Program-made: the position numbers and the translations under genes
Part shown: piece by piece, positions 1 to 7,937 of the stretch
Layout: every line of letters begins with the position of its first letter
Position numbering within the stretch: the stretch's first letter is position 1
Assembly (NCBI GenBank): GCA_021731345.1
Contig: JAKFXO010000070.1
Span: forward strand, 1 to 14,021
Direction of reading: 5' to 3'
DNA length: 14,021 bases
From: Candidatus Peribacterales bacterium
GTDB lineage: Bacteria; Patescibacteriota; Gracilibacteria; Peribacterales; Peribacteraceae
The notes under the pieces: model-generated
The model's database searches: none
What the model saw: the letters and a program-made list of their open reading frames with translations, nothing else
Told to the model about the DNA's origin: nothing

Positions 1-2
1 AT

Positions 3-698
3 ATCAAACTGAAACAAAACGATGTAGCCCAGCGCGCGACATCACTCCAGAAAACACAGAAAACTCTGGAAGACTACAAACTCATCGCACCGTTTGATGG
101 CGTTGTGAGCAGATTGGACTACAAAGTCGGTGACAATCTTTTGGATACCGGCGATGAGAAATATGTCGTGCTTCAAAATAAAGACTTTATCGTGGTCACC
201 ATTCCTTTGGATCAAGTCGACATCGTTCGTATCAAACGTGATATGTCCGCAAGCATCGTCTTCGACGCACTGCCAGGACAAACCTTTGACGGTGTCATCG
301 ATGAAATCGATTCAACGCCCATCGAATCATCCGGTGTCGTGTCCTATAACGTGCTCGTAAAGCTCCCCACACCGAAAGACCTCACCATCCTCTCGGGTAT
401 GACCGCAACCGTGCAGGTGCAGACTGCAAAAAAAGAAAATGTCGTCGCGGTGCCGAATTTGGCACTCGCTCGCACTGGTGGCCGCACAACTGTGACACGT
501 GCGACAGGAGAAGTTGTCATGGTAGAAGCTGGCATGACCGACGGCCGATTCACGGAGATCCTCTCAGGACTCAATGAGGGTGATATGGTCGTGTCTATGA
601 ACGTGACGGTGACTGCGTCCTCTAGTGGAGGCAATTCACAAAATCAGACGCAGCAATTGATGCGTGCCACCGGAGGTATGGGGCCGGGCGGACGATAA
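3..698 (+). CDS. HlyD/MacA-family periplasmic-adaptor (membrane fusion) protein, 5'-truncated by the window
   Basis: The reading frame is open from base 3, so the start lies outside the window; about 231 C-terminal residues are visible. They begin with the end of a helical hairpin, followed by the second half of a biotinyl/lipoyl-like domain (YKLIAPFDGVVSRL), a beta-barrel region and a membrane-proximal domain (VVAVPNLAL, then GLNEGDMVV), which is the usual order in MacA/YknX-type adaptors. The tail is rich in Ser, Gly, Gln and Met and ends GGMGPGGR. The gene lies 15 bp upstream of an ABC ATPase gene, which is followed by a MacB-type permease gene, so the three very likely form one export system. 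In this family the adaptor links the permease to the cell exterior. The substrate cannot be told from the sequence. An ATG at 105 is internal to the domain and is not the true start. Confidence 0.9.
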   Translation: MKLKQNDVAQRATSLQKTQKTLEDYKLIAPFDGVVSRLDYKVGDNLLDTGDEKYVVLQNKDFIVVTIPLDQVDIVRIKRDMSASIVFDALPGQTFDGVIDEIDSTPIESSGVVSYNVLVKLPTPKDLTILSGMTATVQVQTAKKENVVAVPNLALARTGGRTTVTRATGEVVMVEAGMTDGRFTEILSGLNEGDMVVSMNVTVTASSSGGNSQNQTQQLMRATGGMGPGGR

Positions 699-713
699 CT
701 TTTCCTCGCAGCA

Positions 714-1382
714 ATGATCACGATGCACCAAGTCACCAAAGCCTATCCGCTCGGAGCCGAGAATCTTCTCGTGCTCAAAGGAATCACACTGACGATCAAG
801 TCTGGTGAATTCGTCGCGATCATGGGACCTTCGGGTTCTGGGAAATCGACACTCATGAATATCATTGGACTACTTGATACGCCAAGTAGCGGATCATATG
901 TATTGGAGGACACAGAAGTTGGAACGCTTGAGGAGAACGACCAGGCAATAGTCCGTAGTCGCCGTATCGGCTTCGTGTTTCAGTCATTCAATTTGCTGCC
1001 TCGTATGGACGCGCTGAGGCAAGTGATGCAGCCACTGCTCTACCAAGGTGTGCACCGGGAAATCGCCAAGAAGCGCGCAAATGACGCTCTCCACGCCGTC
1101 GGGCTTGGTGACCGCATTCTGCATAATCCGAGCGAGCTTTCCGGCGGCCAGCAGCAGCGAGTTGCGATCGCACGCGCCATCGTGACAGACCCCGCCATCA
1201 TTCTTGCGGATGAGCCAACCGGAGCGCTCGACACAAAAACTGGCGCAGAAGTGATGGATATCCTGACGATATTAAATAAGGCAGGAAAAACCATCGTCAT
1301 GGTGACACACGAACCGCGTGTCGCGGGTTTTGCGCATCGCACCATCCACATTGAAGACGGACTCATCCGAAACCCCTCATGA
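714..1382 (+). CDS. ABC transporter ATP-binding protein, MacB/LolD/YknY type
   Basis: A 222-residue ATPase subunit that would power the adjacent permease from the cytoplasmic face. Visible motifs are Walker A GPSGSGKST (residues 38-46), the Q-loop in FVFQSFNLLP, the signature LSGGQQQRVAIARA (from residue 142), Walker B IILADEPTGALD with D166 and E167, and the H-loop in VTHEP. The SFNLLPRMDA segment and the TGALD after Walker B are typical of the MacB/LolD branch that pairs with FtsX-like permeases. Length is normal for a stand-alone ATPase. The start at 714 is 15 bp after the adaptor stop and has no Shine-Dalgarno; an in-frame ATG at 723 is the alternative. The stop overlaps the permease start (ATGA at 1379), indicating translational coupling. 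The family assignment is firm; the transported substrate is unknown. Confidence 0.96.
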   Translation: MITMHQVTKAYPLGAENLLVLKGITLTIKSGEFVAIMGPSGSGKSTLMNIIGLLDTPSSGSYVLEDTEVGTLEENDQAIVRSRRIGFVFQSFNLLPRMDALRQVMQPLLYQGVHREIAKKRANDALHAVGLGDRILHNPSELSGGQQQRVAIARAIVTDPAIILADEPTGALDTKTGAEVMDILTILNKAGKTIVMVTHEPRVAGFAHRTIHIEDGLIRNPS

Positions 1383-2608
1383 ACTTCCTCGAAAATATCA
1401 GAAACGCTTTCGGCGCGATCTACAGTAATAAATTACGTTCGATGCTCACGATGCTCGGCATCATCATCGGTGTAGCGTCAGTCGTACTCATGATCGCAAT
1501 CGGCCAAGGCGCACAGAAAAGCGTGACGTCGCGCATTCAGAGCCTAGGAACAAACTTACTAACTGTGTCGCCAGGTAGCCCGAGTCAGACGAACGTCCGT
1601 TTTGGTGGAGGAGGTGGAGGCGGACAGGCTACCACCGCGCTGACACTTGATGATCTTGCGGCAATTCGCGAGAAGGTCACCGGACTCTCCGGTATCGGAC
1701 CCGAAGTCAGATCTCGTTCGCAGGTTATCGTTGGAAGTAAAAACGCTTCTACAACCGTGCTCGGCACAACGCCTGACTACGTGACGGTACGTAATGCCCC
1801 AGTTGAATATGGCAGCTTCATCTCAGACGAGAATGTAACAAACGTCGACAAAGTCGCGGTTCTCGGCACACAAGTTGTTACCAATCTTTTTGCGGGCTCT
1901 GATCCGATCGGCGCAGATATTCGCATCGGCAATACTATTTTTACCGTCATCGGCATCCTGAAATCCAAGGGGCAGCAGGGCCAAACCAACCAGGACGACA
2001 TTATTATTGTCCCGCTTTCTACGATGCAACGACGCATCGTCGGAAATAACAACATTGGTTCCATCGGCATTTCCGTCGCTGACCAAGATGCGATGGCAGC
2101 GAAACAACAAGAGATCACCGCAGTACTCCTCAACTCGCACCGCATCACCGATATTTCCAAACAAGACTTCACGGTACTCAACCAAGCTGACGCAGTCGAA
2201 ACCCTGAATCAAGTCACAGGTGTTTTCACACTGCTGCTCGGTGGCATTGCGGGCATCTCGCTCCTTGTCGGTGGCATCGGCGTGATGAATATCATGCTTG
2301 TATCTGTCACCGAACGAACGCGTGAAATTGGTATTCGCAAAGCCATCGGCGCAAAGAAGAAAGATATTCTTCTACAGTTCCTCATCGAATCAACGGTGCT
2401 CAGCGTTCTTGGTGGAGCGGTCGGTATCCTCATCAGCTGGCTCGGTTCGATGATCGTCAAATCTCAATTCAGTCTGGATGCAGATATCAATCTCTCATCC
2501 GTGATGCTCGCGTTCCTCTTCTCTGTCGGAGTGGGTATCTTCTTCGGATTATTGCCCGCGTGGAAAGCGGCCAAGCTTCGGCCTATTCAAGCGCTTCGAT
2601 ACGAATAG
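1379..2608 (+). CDS. MacB/FtsX-like ABC permease
   Basis: A 409-residue permease with the standard four-helix FtsX layout. There is an N-terminal membrane segment (about residues 21-42, after SNKLRSMLTMLG), a large extracytoplasmic MacB_PCD-like domain (about 45-280), and three C-terminal helices (about 283-307, 336-360 and 370-398). The cytoplasmic loop TERTREIGIRKAIGA after the second helix and the ending AAKLRPIQALRYE are family hallmarks. It is a stand-alone permease, with the ATPase in the preceding gene through a 4-bp overlap. This is the arrangement of the YknXYZ type rather than the fused E. coli MacB. An oddity is a run of seven glycines at residues 76-82 in the early extracytoplasmic domain. 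Its stop lies 1 bp from the stop of the convergent gene on the minus strand. Confidence 0.95.
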   Translation: MNFLENIRNAFGAIYSNKLRSMLTMLGIIIGVASVVLMIAIGQGAQKSVTSRIQSLGTNLLTVSPGSPSQTNVRFGGGGGGGQATTALTLDDLAAIREKVTGLSGIGPEVRSRSQVIVGSKNASTTVLGTTPDYVTVRNAPVEYGSFISDENVTNVDKVAVLGTQVVTNLFAGSDPIGADIRIGNTIFTVIGILKSKGQQGQTNQDDIIIVPLSTMQRRIVGNNNIGSIGISVADQDAMAAKQQEITAVLLNSHRITDISKQDFTVLNQADAVETLNQVTGVFTLLLGGIAGISLLVGGIGVMNIMLVSVTERTREIGIRKAIGAKKKDILLQFLIESTVLSVLGGAVGILISWLGSMIVKSQFSLDADINLSSVMLAFLFSVGVGIFFGLLPAWKAAKLRPIQALRYE

Positions 2609-2609
2609 C

Positions 2610-3737
2610 TTAGAGCCAACCAAACATCGCCTTGGCATCATTCATGGCGAGCTTCACGATCGGATTCAGGACAGGAGCCATAGCGGTCTGAGCGCGCTGC
2701 ATAACTTTGATGAGGCGATCAACCTCGGCTTCCTGATCCTGCTGAGCCTTGAGAGATTCAAGAGCGGATGCGAGACCGAGAGCAGTGAAATCACGCGAGA
2801 CATCATACGCGGCAAGCCTCTGCGCTTCTTTAAATTGAGCGGAGACAGAGCCCTTGGCCTGATCGAGTGCGATCTGACGCTTGAGAAGCACGGCATCGAG
2901 CGACGCAACCTGCGTACGCGTGGCGCGGAGTGACGATGGCGGAGCAGTGACGACGGCAAACGCGAGAACGGATGCAACGATGACGTTACTCATGACCGCG
3001 AAAAGTCCTCCGATGATCACCCACTGGTAACGGCGGAAACGGAGTGCGTTGTACTTCTCCACAACGGAGAAGCGTAGTTTCGTTTCACTACGGATATCCA
3101 GAGCAGGAACAAACACGAGTGACTGGAGCTTGGTTGCAACGGTCGACATTGGCTGCCAACGCGTTAGAAGGAAATCTTTTGCTGTCTTGAGTTCGGACGC
3201 AACATCCGACGCAGGCATACGTAGTACCTGCGTAATGCGCTCATCACTGAGTCCTACGAGCATCGAAAGGATGAGCAGACGCTCTGCTTCTTTTGGGAGC
3301 GACCACAGTGCGTCGTGCAGCGTTGCAACTGACTGGCGCTCTGCTTCAGATAGCCACACAAGGCTCGGTAGATAGATAGAGCCAATATCAGCCGCGACAA
3401 TATCGCGATCTTTCAGCGCCTGATCTGCAGCATCAAGTAAGAGCTTGAGGCTGAGTGTGCCAAACCACCACAGAGACATCGCACGGACAAGAATGTCTGA
3501 GTAAATTTCGGTGAGGATAGTTTTTGCAAGATCCGCGGAACCAGTGCGGTGATAGAGGTAACCGTAAAACACCTCCTTCGTTGTATCGAGGAAATCAAGA
3601 TAGTCTTTGGCACCACGCTTCAAGACCGCAAGATCAAGCGCTTTGCGCTCGCCTTCAGCGGCTGCAGGTACGGCCACAGGTGCCATGTGAGGCAATTCTG
3701 TGAAGACGCCAGTGACTGGTGGGATGACCTCGCTCAT
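2610..3737 (-). CDS. Membrane-tethered ECF-sigma-like protein with extracytoplasmic helical tail
   Basis: A 375-residue protein. Residues 44-110 resemble sigma region 2 (FYGYLYHRTGSADLAKTILT, then an LWWF segment and a further helix). Residues 138-193 resemble sigma region 4, a helix-turn-helix: LHDALWSLPKEAERLLIL followed by GLSDERITQVLRMPASDV, which matches the usual leucine-proline, 'G-s-e-I-a-vlg-v' pattern. A Lys/Arg-rich stretch (ALRFRRYQ) leads into one strong membrane helix at about 239-264. The last 110 residues are helical and alanine- and glutamine-rich. The predicted topology is sigma-like half in the cytoplasm and tail outside. The start overlaps the stop of the upstream gene (ATGA, 3734-3737), so the two are coupled. 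Canonical ECF sigma factors are about 180 residues, soluble, and lack this extension. The sigma relation is my reading of sequence pattern, not a database match. It may no longer bind promoters. Confidence 0.8.
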   Translation of the reverse strand: MSEVIPPVTGVFTELPHMAPVAVPAAAEGERKALDLAVLKRGAKDYLDFLDTTKEVFYGYLYHRTGSADLAKTILTEIYSDILVRAMSLWWFGTLSLKLLLDAADQALKDRDIVAADIGSIYLPSLVWLSEAERQSVATLHDALWSLPKEAERLLILSMLVGLSDERITQVLRMPASDVASELKTAKDFLLTRWQPMSTVATKLQSLVFVPALDIRSETKLRFSVVEKYNALRFRRYQWVIIGGLFAVMSNVIVASVLAFAVVTAPPSSLRATRTQVASLDAVLLKRQIALDQAKGSVSAQFKEAQRLAAYDVSRDFTALGLASALESLKAQQDQEAEVDRLIKVMQRAQTAMAPVLNPIVKLAMNDAKAMFGWL

Positions 3738-5530
3738 GAACCAATATCGAAATAATCCTGCAGAGTTCCGATGAGTCGTGTGAAGAATGTGCGTCCGCGA
3801 ACGGCTTCCTGCAGGTCAACAAAATATTCGTCGGCGCAGTGAATCGCTTCCGGAACAGAGTCGTCACAGAACGTTACGGTATCTGCGATGTCACCTGCGC
3901 GAGAAATGTCTGCGCGTAGTTCTTCGTAACGCGTATCGAAGTCTGTGCGTCCGTCGCTGCGGAGTACGGCGCGCAATTCTCCAATGCGCTCATCAACGGC
4001 GATAAAGTCCAGAAGCGCCTCCCTCTGTTGCACGATGGTACCGCGCTCAAAGCTATCTTTTGCCTCCACAGGCGCGGCTGCGGAAAGGCCATCGAGAAAT
4101 GGAACGATGTTATCAATGCTCGCCACTTGATCCGTGAGTCCTACCGTTTCAGCAATGCGCGTAGCTGCGGCGGCAGCATGTGATGGATTCAATTCAAACA
4201 TTGCGATGTCCGCCTTCGAAATCGCTTTATTACGTTCGAGTGATAAGAGGAAGCGATTGATAGCGGACACAACACGCTCGGTGTCCTGCTTCGTTGCTTC
4301 CTTACTGACGTTTTCAATCGCAGTCAGGAGTGGCGCGACGTCTTTGGGATCAAGTCCGTATTCCTGCTCAAAGAGAGGAAGTGCCTGTTTCAAGGCCTGC
4401 GCTTCGTTACGAACAAGTGTGAGTGACGCTGGTACATCTGTCGTTGCATATTTTTCCGATGCTTCTTTGAGTGCCTTCAGTGTTGCGAATACGGAAATAG
4501 GACGATTGCCCGGTGTCAGATAATTCTCATAGCCAGATGGAGCATCTTTCACGAGATCAATACCCTGACGCTTGAGACGTGCAATATCGACGCCCACTGC
4601 GCTCTGCAGATCACCACGACGAATCACTTCCACAGCGCTCTTAAGTTCATTGATTGCAATCGGCACTTCCACATCGACAAGATTCGATTTCTTCAAATCT
4701 TTCTCTTCCACAACATCGCTACTGATCGGTGTGGAAATAAACTGCTTGAGAAGATCTGTATAGCGTGTGCGCTCTGCAGATCGTGCCTCCTGCAATGCAG
4801 CGTAGAGCTCCGCTGCCCATTCGCGTTCCTGCTTCGTGAGGCGTCGGCCACTCGCAAGTTTATTCACGATAGTCTCGAGCTCGATGATTTGTTCACGAGT
4901 GAGATAGTTTTTGTAATCCTCACCCGCTTCCGTGCCGAGGAACTGATTAGCCTGCTGAGCTTGCGACACGACAATGCTCGGAACCTGTGGCTGCTGTGGA
5001 ACTGCAGGAGGCGGCTCTGACTGCTCCTCTTGAGCAGAGGAAGAAGACGATGCAGCATCGTGAGCTCCTTCAAGCTTGCAGCTTCCAGTACAACCATCAC
5101 CGGAAATACCGTTACCGTCGTCACACTGTTCACCACGAGTTTGCTGAATGACGCGGTCACCACAAAATTCGATCTGGCAGTAGCGGTTACAGCCGTCATT
5201 ACTCTGCAAGTTGCCATCATCACACTGTTCGTTTAAATCGATGGAGAGGTTTCCACAAAGCTCGATACTGCACGTGCTGCTGCAGCCGTCACCGCTCTGC
5301 AGGTTGCCGTCGTCACATTCTTCCGGCTCTTCTTTGTCGCCGTCACCACACACTAAATCTGCAGCTTGTGACGGAACAGAAGAATTGAGTGCGCCTCCGA
5401 TCATCACAAGCGCCAGAAGCACCGTGAGTATCGCTGCGCCGTTCTTTTTGAGAAGTGTTGCTATAGGTATGTGGAAATCTTTGTATTGTACCACATTTAT
5501 CGTTTTTGATCGCGCTCCTTGAATGTACAA
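3734..5530 (-). CDS. Exported protein with three DUF4215 (Cys-rich) repeats and a helical C-terminal region
   Basis: A 598-residue protein. A hydrophobic segment at about 31-47 preceded by KKN and followed by SQA|AD (residues 54-58) looks like a signal peptide with a signal-peptidase I site. Three repeats follow at about 61-88, 92-118 and 123-152. Each carries the core CDDGN-x4-DGC and paired cysteines, the pattern of the DUF4215 / myxococcus-type Cys-rich repeat, which is normally extracellular and disulfide-bonded. A Ser-rich then Pro/Gln-rich linker (160-190) leads to about 400 residues that look mostly alpha-helical and that I do not recognise. The frame opens at a TTG at 5530 with no Shine-Dalgarno; a GTG at codon 13 is an alternative, so the exact start is uncertain. 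The gene is coupled to the downstream sigma-like gene, which suggests they act together at the cell surface. Confidence 0.85.
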   Translation of the reverse strand: MYIQGARSKTINVVQYKDFHIPIATLLKKNGAAILTVLLALVMIGGALNSSVPSQAADLVCGDGDKEEPEECDDGNLQSGDGCSSTCSIELCGNLSIDLNEQCDDGNLQSNDGCNRYCQIEFCGDRVIQQTRGEQCDDGNGISGDGCTGSCKLEGAHDAASSSSSAQEEQSEPPPAVPQQPQVPSIVVSQAQQANQFLGTEAGEDYKNYLTREQIIELETIVNKLASGRRLTKQEREWAAELYAALQEARSAERTRYTDLLKQFISTPISSDVVEEKDLKKSNLVDVEVPIAINELKSAVEVIRRGDLQSAVGVDIARLKRQGIDLVKDAPSGYENYLTPGNRPISVFATLKALKEASEKYATTDVPASLTLVRNEAQALKQALPLFEQEYGLDPKDVAPLLTAIENVSKEATKQDTERVVSAINRFLLSLERNKAISKADIAMFELNPSHAAAAATRIAETVGLTDQVASIDNIVPFLDGLSAAAPVEAKDSFERGTIVQQREALLDFIAVDERIGELRAVLRSDGRTDFDTRYEELRADISRAGDIADTVTFCDDSVPEAIHCADEYFVDLQEAVRGRTFFTRLIGTLQDYFDIGS

Positions 5531-5550
5531 AAACTAATATATATTATCTG

Positions 5551-5577
5551 ATTATATTTAATAGAAATCAGCACCAA
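5551..5577 (-). promoter_or_regulatory. Possible promoter for the DUF4215 / sigma-like pair
   Basis: On the minus strand a perfect TATAAT (5556-5551) lies 21 bp upstream of the TTG that opens the DUF4215 gene, inside the AT-rich gap after yraN. The best -35 candidate is TTGGTG at 5577-5572, with a 15-bp spacer, which is short. The -10 is strong but the -35 is weak. The surrounding AT-richness makes chance matches likely. Confidence 0.35.
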
Positions 5578-5923
5578 TATTCACAACGTGATCGACAATC
5601 CGCCCTCCTGCAACGCACACGATGTCCGTCCTCGCCGAACCTTCATACCGATGACGCTCCACCCAACGAAAAATTGCCTGTTTCATGGCGCTTCGCTTTC
5701 GACCATCGACCATCGTACGAACTGGATACCGAGGATCAATCATCGTTCTCGTTTTGACCTCCACAAACACGACCATTTTTTCGACTGGATCGAAGGCTAC
5801 TATGTCGATTTCGAAGCGGCCACAGCGGACATTTCGCTCATGAATATGAAACCCGCGTGAGCGCAGGTACGCCTCCGCAAGCTCTTCTCCTAGCCGTCCG
5901 GTGGATGCCGTCGTGGTAGTCAT
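5558..5923 (-). CDS. yraN: YraN / UPF0102 family nuclease-like protein
   Basis: 121 residues from the ATG at 5923, the normal length for this family. Its restriction-endonuclease-like fold has an unassigned role, often linked to DNA metabolism. Visible landmarks are the N-terminal helix GRLGEELAEAYLRSRGFHI, the core NVRCGRFEIDIVAFD containing the acidic pair of the 'GEIDLIA' motif (here FEIDIVA), VVFVEVKTR with the E-x-K of the nuclease motif, and a final VDHVVNIGADFY strand. The frame stays open upstream to ATGs at 5998 and 6025. The 5998 start has a GAGGTGA eight bases ahead of it and would add 25 residues that are not family-like. I chose 5923 because homology begins there. It is divergent from comM; yraN and comM are often neighbours in bacteria, which supports both calls. 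Confidence 0.9.
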   Translation of the reverse strand: MTTTTASTGRLGEELAEAYLRSRGFHIHERNVRCGRFEIDIVAFDPVEKMVVFVEVKTRTMIDPRYPVRTMVDGRKRSAMKQAIFRWVERHRYEGSARTDIVCVAGGRIVDHVVNIGADFY

Positions 5924-5978
5924 CGGCTCCACTACACCACAGTCTTTTGCGTTCGTCTTCTGAATGCTCTTGCGTAAA

Positions 5979-5996
5979 GGTGTACGAAAGTACACC
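5979..5996. promoter_or_regulatory. 18-bp palindrome in the yraN/comM divergent region
   Basis: GGTGTAC, a GAAA spacer, then GTACACC form a perfect 7-bp inverted repeat, 34 bp upstream of the comM start and 55 bp upstream of the chosen yraN start. As DNA it could be an operator acting on both genes; as plus-strand RNA it would be a hairpin with a GNRA tetraloop in the comM leader. No convincing -35/-10 pair was found beside it. Confidence 0.4.
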
Positions 5997-6030
5997 ATAG
6001 CATTCGTCACCTCTTTTTCTCCCATCCGAC

Positions 6031-7533
6031 ATGCTCACACAGCTCACCTCCTTCACCACTGTCGGTGTCGGCGCACTGCCGATCCACGTTGAAATCGGCG
6101 TCATTCCCACTGCAGGTGAACCAAAATTTCAAATCGTCGGCTTGGGCGATGCAGCAATTCAAGAAAGTAAACAGCGCGTCATGATGGCGATGAAAACATC
6201 GGGCTACAAAATTCCGATGGGACGCGTGACGAACGTCAACCTTGCTCCGGCACATATTCGCAAAACGGGCTCACGGTTTGATCTTCCGATCGCACTGGGA
6301 ATTTTACAAAGCAACTCTGTCATCGAGATTCCGCAGAAGACAATGGCAACCACTGCGTTTCTCGGCGAGCTCGCATTCGACGGACAGCTGCGCCATGTGT
6401 CCGGCGTCCTTGCCTGCGCTCTTGCATGTGCAAAGCATGGCCTCACGCAGATCGTTGTGCCCTCGGCAAACGGTGCTGAGGCTGCACTCGTTCCAGGACT
6501 TACGGTCATCGCGGTGGATCATCTGAAAGATGTGATTGCATGCTTGAGCGGCACCATGACACCTCCTGTGATTGCTCCTCCTGCATGCGCACCGGAAGCG
6601 CCGCTGAACATCATCGATTTTGCCGATGTCCGTGGCCAAGCACTCGCAAAACGCGCGCTTGAAATCGCAGCGGCAGGAGGCCACAACGTTCTCCTATCTG
6701 GTGCTCCAGGTTCAGGAAAAACACTGCTTGCAGGCGCTCTACGCGGCATTCTTCCGCCTCTCACACAAGATGAATCCTTGGAAATTACCGGCATTTATTC
6801 GGTCGCAAATTTACTGCCGGCCTCAACACCACTCATTAGTGAACGCCCCATTCGCACCGTGCATCACACAGCGAGTGGCGTCGCCATTGTCGGTGGAGGA
6901 CAGCACCCGATGCCGGGGGAAATTTCTCTCGCTCACCGCGGTGTTTTATTTTTAGATGAACTCGCAGAATTTCCACCACAAGTATTGGAAGTGTTGCGGC
7001 AACCGATGGAAGACCGAAAAATCACGATCAACCGCGCACAGGGGACAGTGACGTTTCCTGCAGATTTTATCTTGGTGGGTGCAATGAATCCTCCTCAGTA
7101 CAGCTCAGCATCATCGGAAAAAATGAAGCGCCGTATTTCCGCGCCACTGCTTGATCGTATCGATCTCACCATCGATGTGCAGCCTGTTGATATTGCAGAC
7201 TTGCAGCGCAAAAGTGACCCGAAGGCTGAAACGAGTGCGACGATCCGAAAACGTGTGACTGCTGCGCGAAAGCGGCAGGCAGCGCGCTTCAAGCTACAGG
7301 GGTTTTCAACAAATAAAGAGATGACTGTACGCGACATCGAAACATTTTGTCCGCTTGATCTTAAGAGTCAGGTGCTCCTGAAACAGGCTGCAGAAAAATT
7401 GCAATTCTCAGCGCGTACCTACCACCGCACCATCAAGGTTGCGCGAACAATTGCAGACCTCGCCGATAGCGACGATATCGGCATCAATCACATTGCAGAG
7501 GCGTTGCAATATAGACAGCAGCTTGGTTTATAA
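6031..7533 (+). CDS. comM: ComM / YifB family AAA+ ATPase (Mg-chelatase-like)
   Basis: 500 residues, full length for the family. An N-terminal Lon-protease-like fold (about 1-165, with VGVGALPIHVEI and FQIVGLGDAAIQESKQRV) is followed by the AAA+ domain. Walker A is GAPGSGKT (224-231), Walker B is VLFLDELAEF (D309, E310), the sensor region is FILVGAMNPP and the arginine-finger region is RRISAPLLDRIDL. A C-terminal Mg-chelatase lid helix bundle ends the protein (YHRTIKVARTIADLADSDDI, then AEALQYRQ). In competent bacteria ComM is a hexameric helicase that drives branch migration when foreign DNA is integrated by homologous recombination. The start is supported because homology begins at once (MLTQLTSF). 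The preceding bases are pyrimidine-rich with no Shine-Dalgarno. The stop codon touches the left arm of an inverted repeat. Confidence 0.96.
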   Translation: MLTQLTSFTTVGVGALPIHVEIGVIPTAGEPKFQIVGLGDAAIQESKQRVMMAMKTSGYKIPMGRVTNVNLAPAHIRKTGSRFDLPIALGILQSNSVIEIPQKTMATTAFLGELAFDGQLRHVSGVLACALACAKHGLTQIVVPSANGAEAALVPGLTVIAVDHLKDVIACLSGTMTPPVIAPPACAPEAPLNIIDFADVRGQALAKRALEIAAAGGHNVLLSGAPGSGKTLLAGALRGILPPLTQDESLEITGIYSVANLLPASTPLISERPIRTVHHTASGVAIVGGGQHPMPGEISLAHRGVLFLDELAEFPPQVLEVLRQPMEDRKITINRAQGTVTFPADFILVGAMNPPQYSSASSEKMKRRISAPLLDRIDLTIDVQPVDIADLQRKSDPKAETSATIRKRVTAARKRQAARFKLQGFSTNKEMTVRDIETFCPLDLKSQVLLKQAAEKLQFSARTYHRTIKVARTIADLADSDDIGINHIAEALQYRQQLGL

Positions 7534-7552
7534 AAGTTGAAAGCGGAAAGTG
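7533..7552 (+). repeat. Left arm of a 20-bp inverted repeat flanking the S23-family gene
   Basis: AAAGTTGAAAGCGGAAAGTG. It matches the reverse complement of 7938-7957 at 18 of 20 positions, the two differences being transitions. It is built from a roughly 7-bp unit of the form KGAAAGY. It begins on the last base of the comM stop codon. Confidence 0.85.
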
Positions 7553-7566
7553 TAACAGTGAACCCT

Positions 7567-7932
7567 ATGCCACACCCTCGAACATTCTCAGGCCCACTCC
7601 ATGAAAAATCATATCAATATGCACTTCGTATTGTGCTGTTTTCCCGGGAGCTCATGAAAAGAAATGAGTCTATTCTCAGTAAACAACTGCTACGATCTGC
7701 AACAAGTGTGGGTGCCAACATTGAGGAAGGGCAACAAGCGCAAAGTAGAGCGGATTTCACAGCAAAAATGTCGATTGCACTCAAAGAGGCTTGTGAAAGT
7801 CGTTTTTGGCTAAGGCTATTCGAAGACGGCGGATTTTGTGACCAAAACAGGTGCGACCTTCTTATTGATGATACCGAAGAAATAATTAGCATGCTTTCTC
7901 GAACTGTACGAACCGCCAGAAATGGCACGTAA
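7567..7932 (+). CDS. Four-helix-bundle protein of the S23 / 23S-rRNA intervening-sequence (IVP) family
   Basis: 121 residues from the ATG at 7567. The diagnostic core is LSKQLLRSATSVGANIEEGQQAQSRADFTAKMSIALKEACESRFWLRL, split across helices 2 and 3; the first helix is SYQYALRIVLFSRELMK. The family was first known from intervening sequences in 23S rRNA genes and also occurs as free-standing genes and as the Avd accessory protein of diversity-generating retroelements. Its molecular role outside Avd is unclear. Here it sits alone between comM and pyrF, closely bracketed by inverted-repeat arms at 7533-7552 and 7938-7957, with no rRNA or reverse transcriptase nearby. A TTG at 7537 would start inside the left arm, so the ATG is preferred. 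No Shine-Dalgarno is visible. Confidence 0.9.
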   Translation: MPHPRTFSGPLHEKSYQYALRIVLFSRELMKRNESILSKQLLRSATSVGANIEEGQQAQSRADFTAKMSIALKEACESRFWLRLFEDGGFCDQNRCDLLIDDTEEIISMLSRTVRTARNGT

Positions 7933-7937
7933 AAATT

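Noticed and set aside
5924..6025. N-terminal extension of yraN to the ATGs at 5998 or 6025
   Set aside because: Residues before the MTTTTASTGRLGEE start do not look like the family, and the extension runs through a palindrome to within 5 bp of comM. It is kept only as an alternative because of the GAGGTGA motif.
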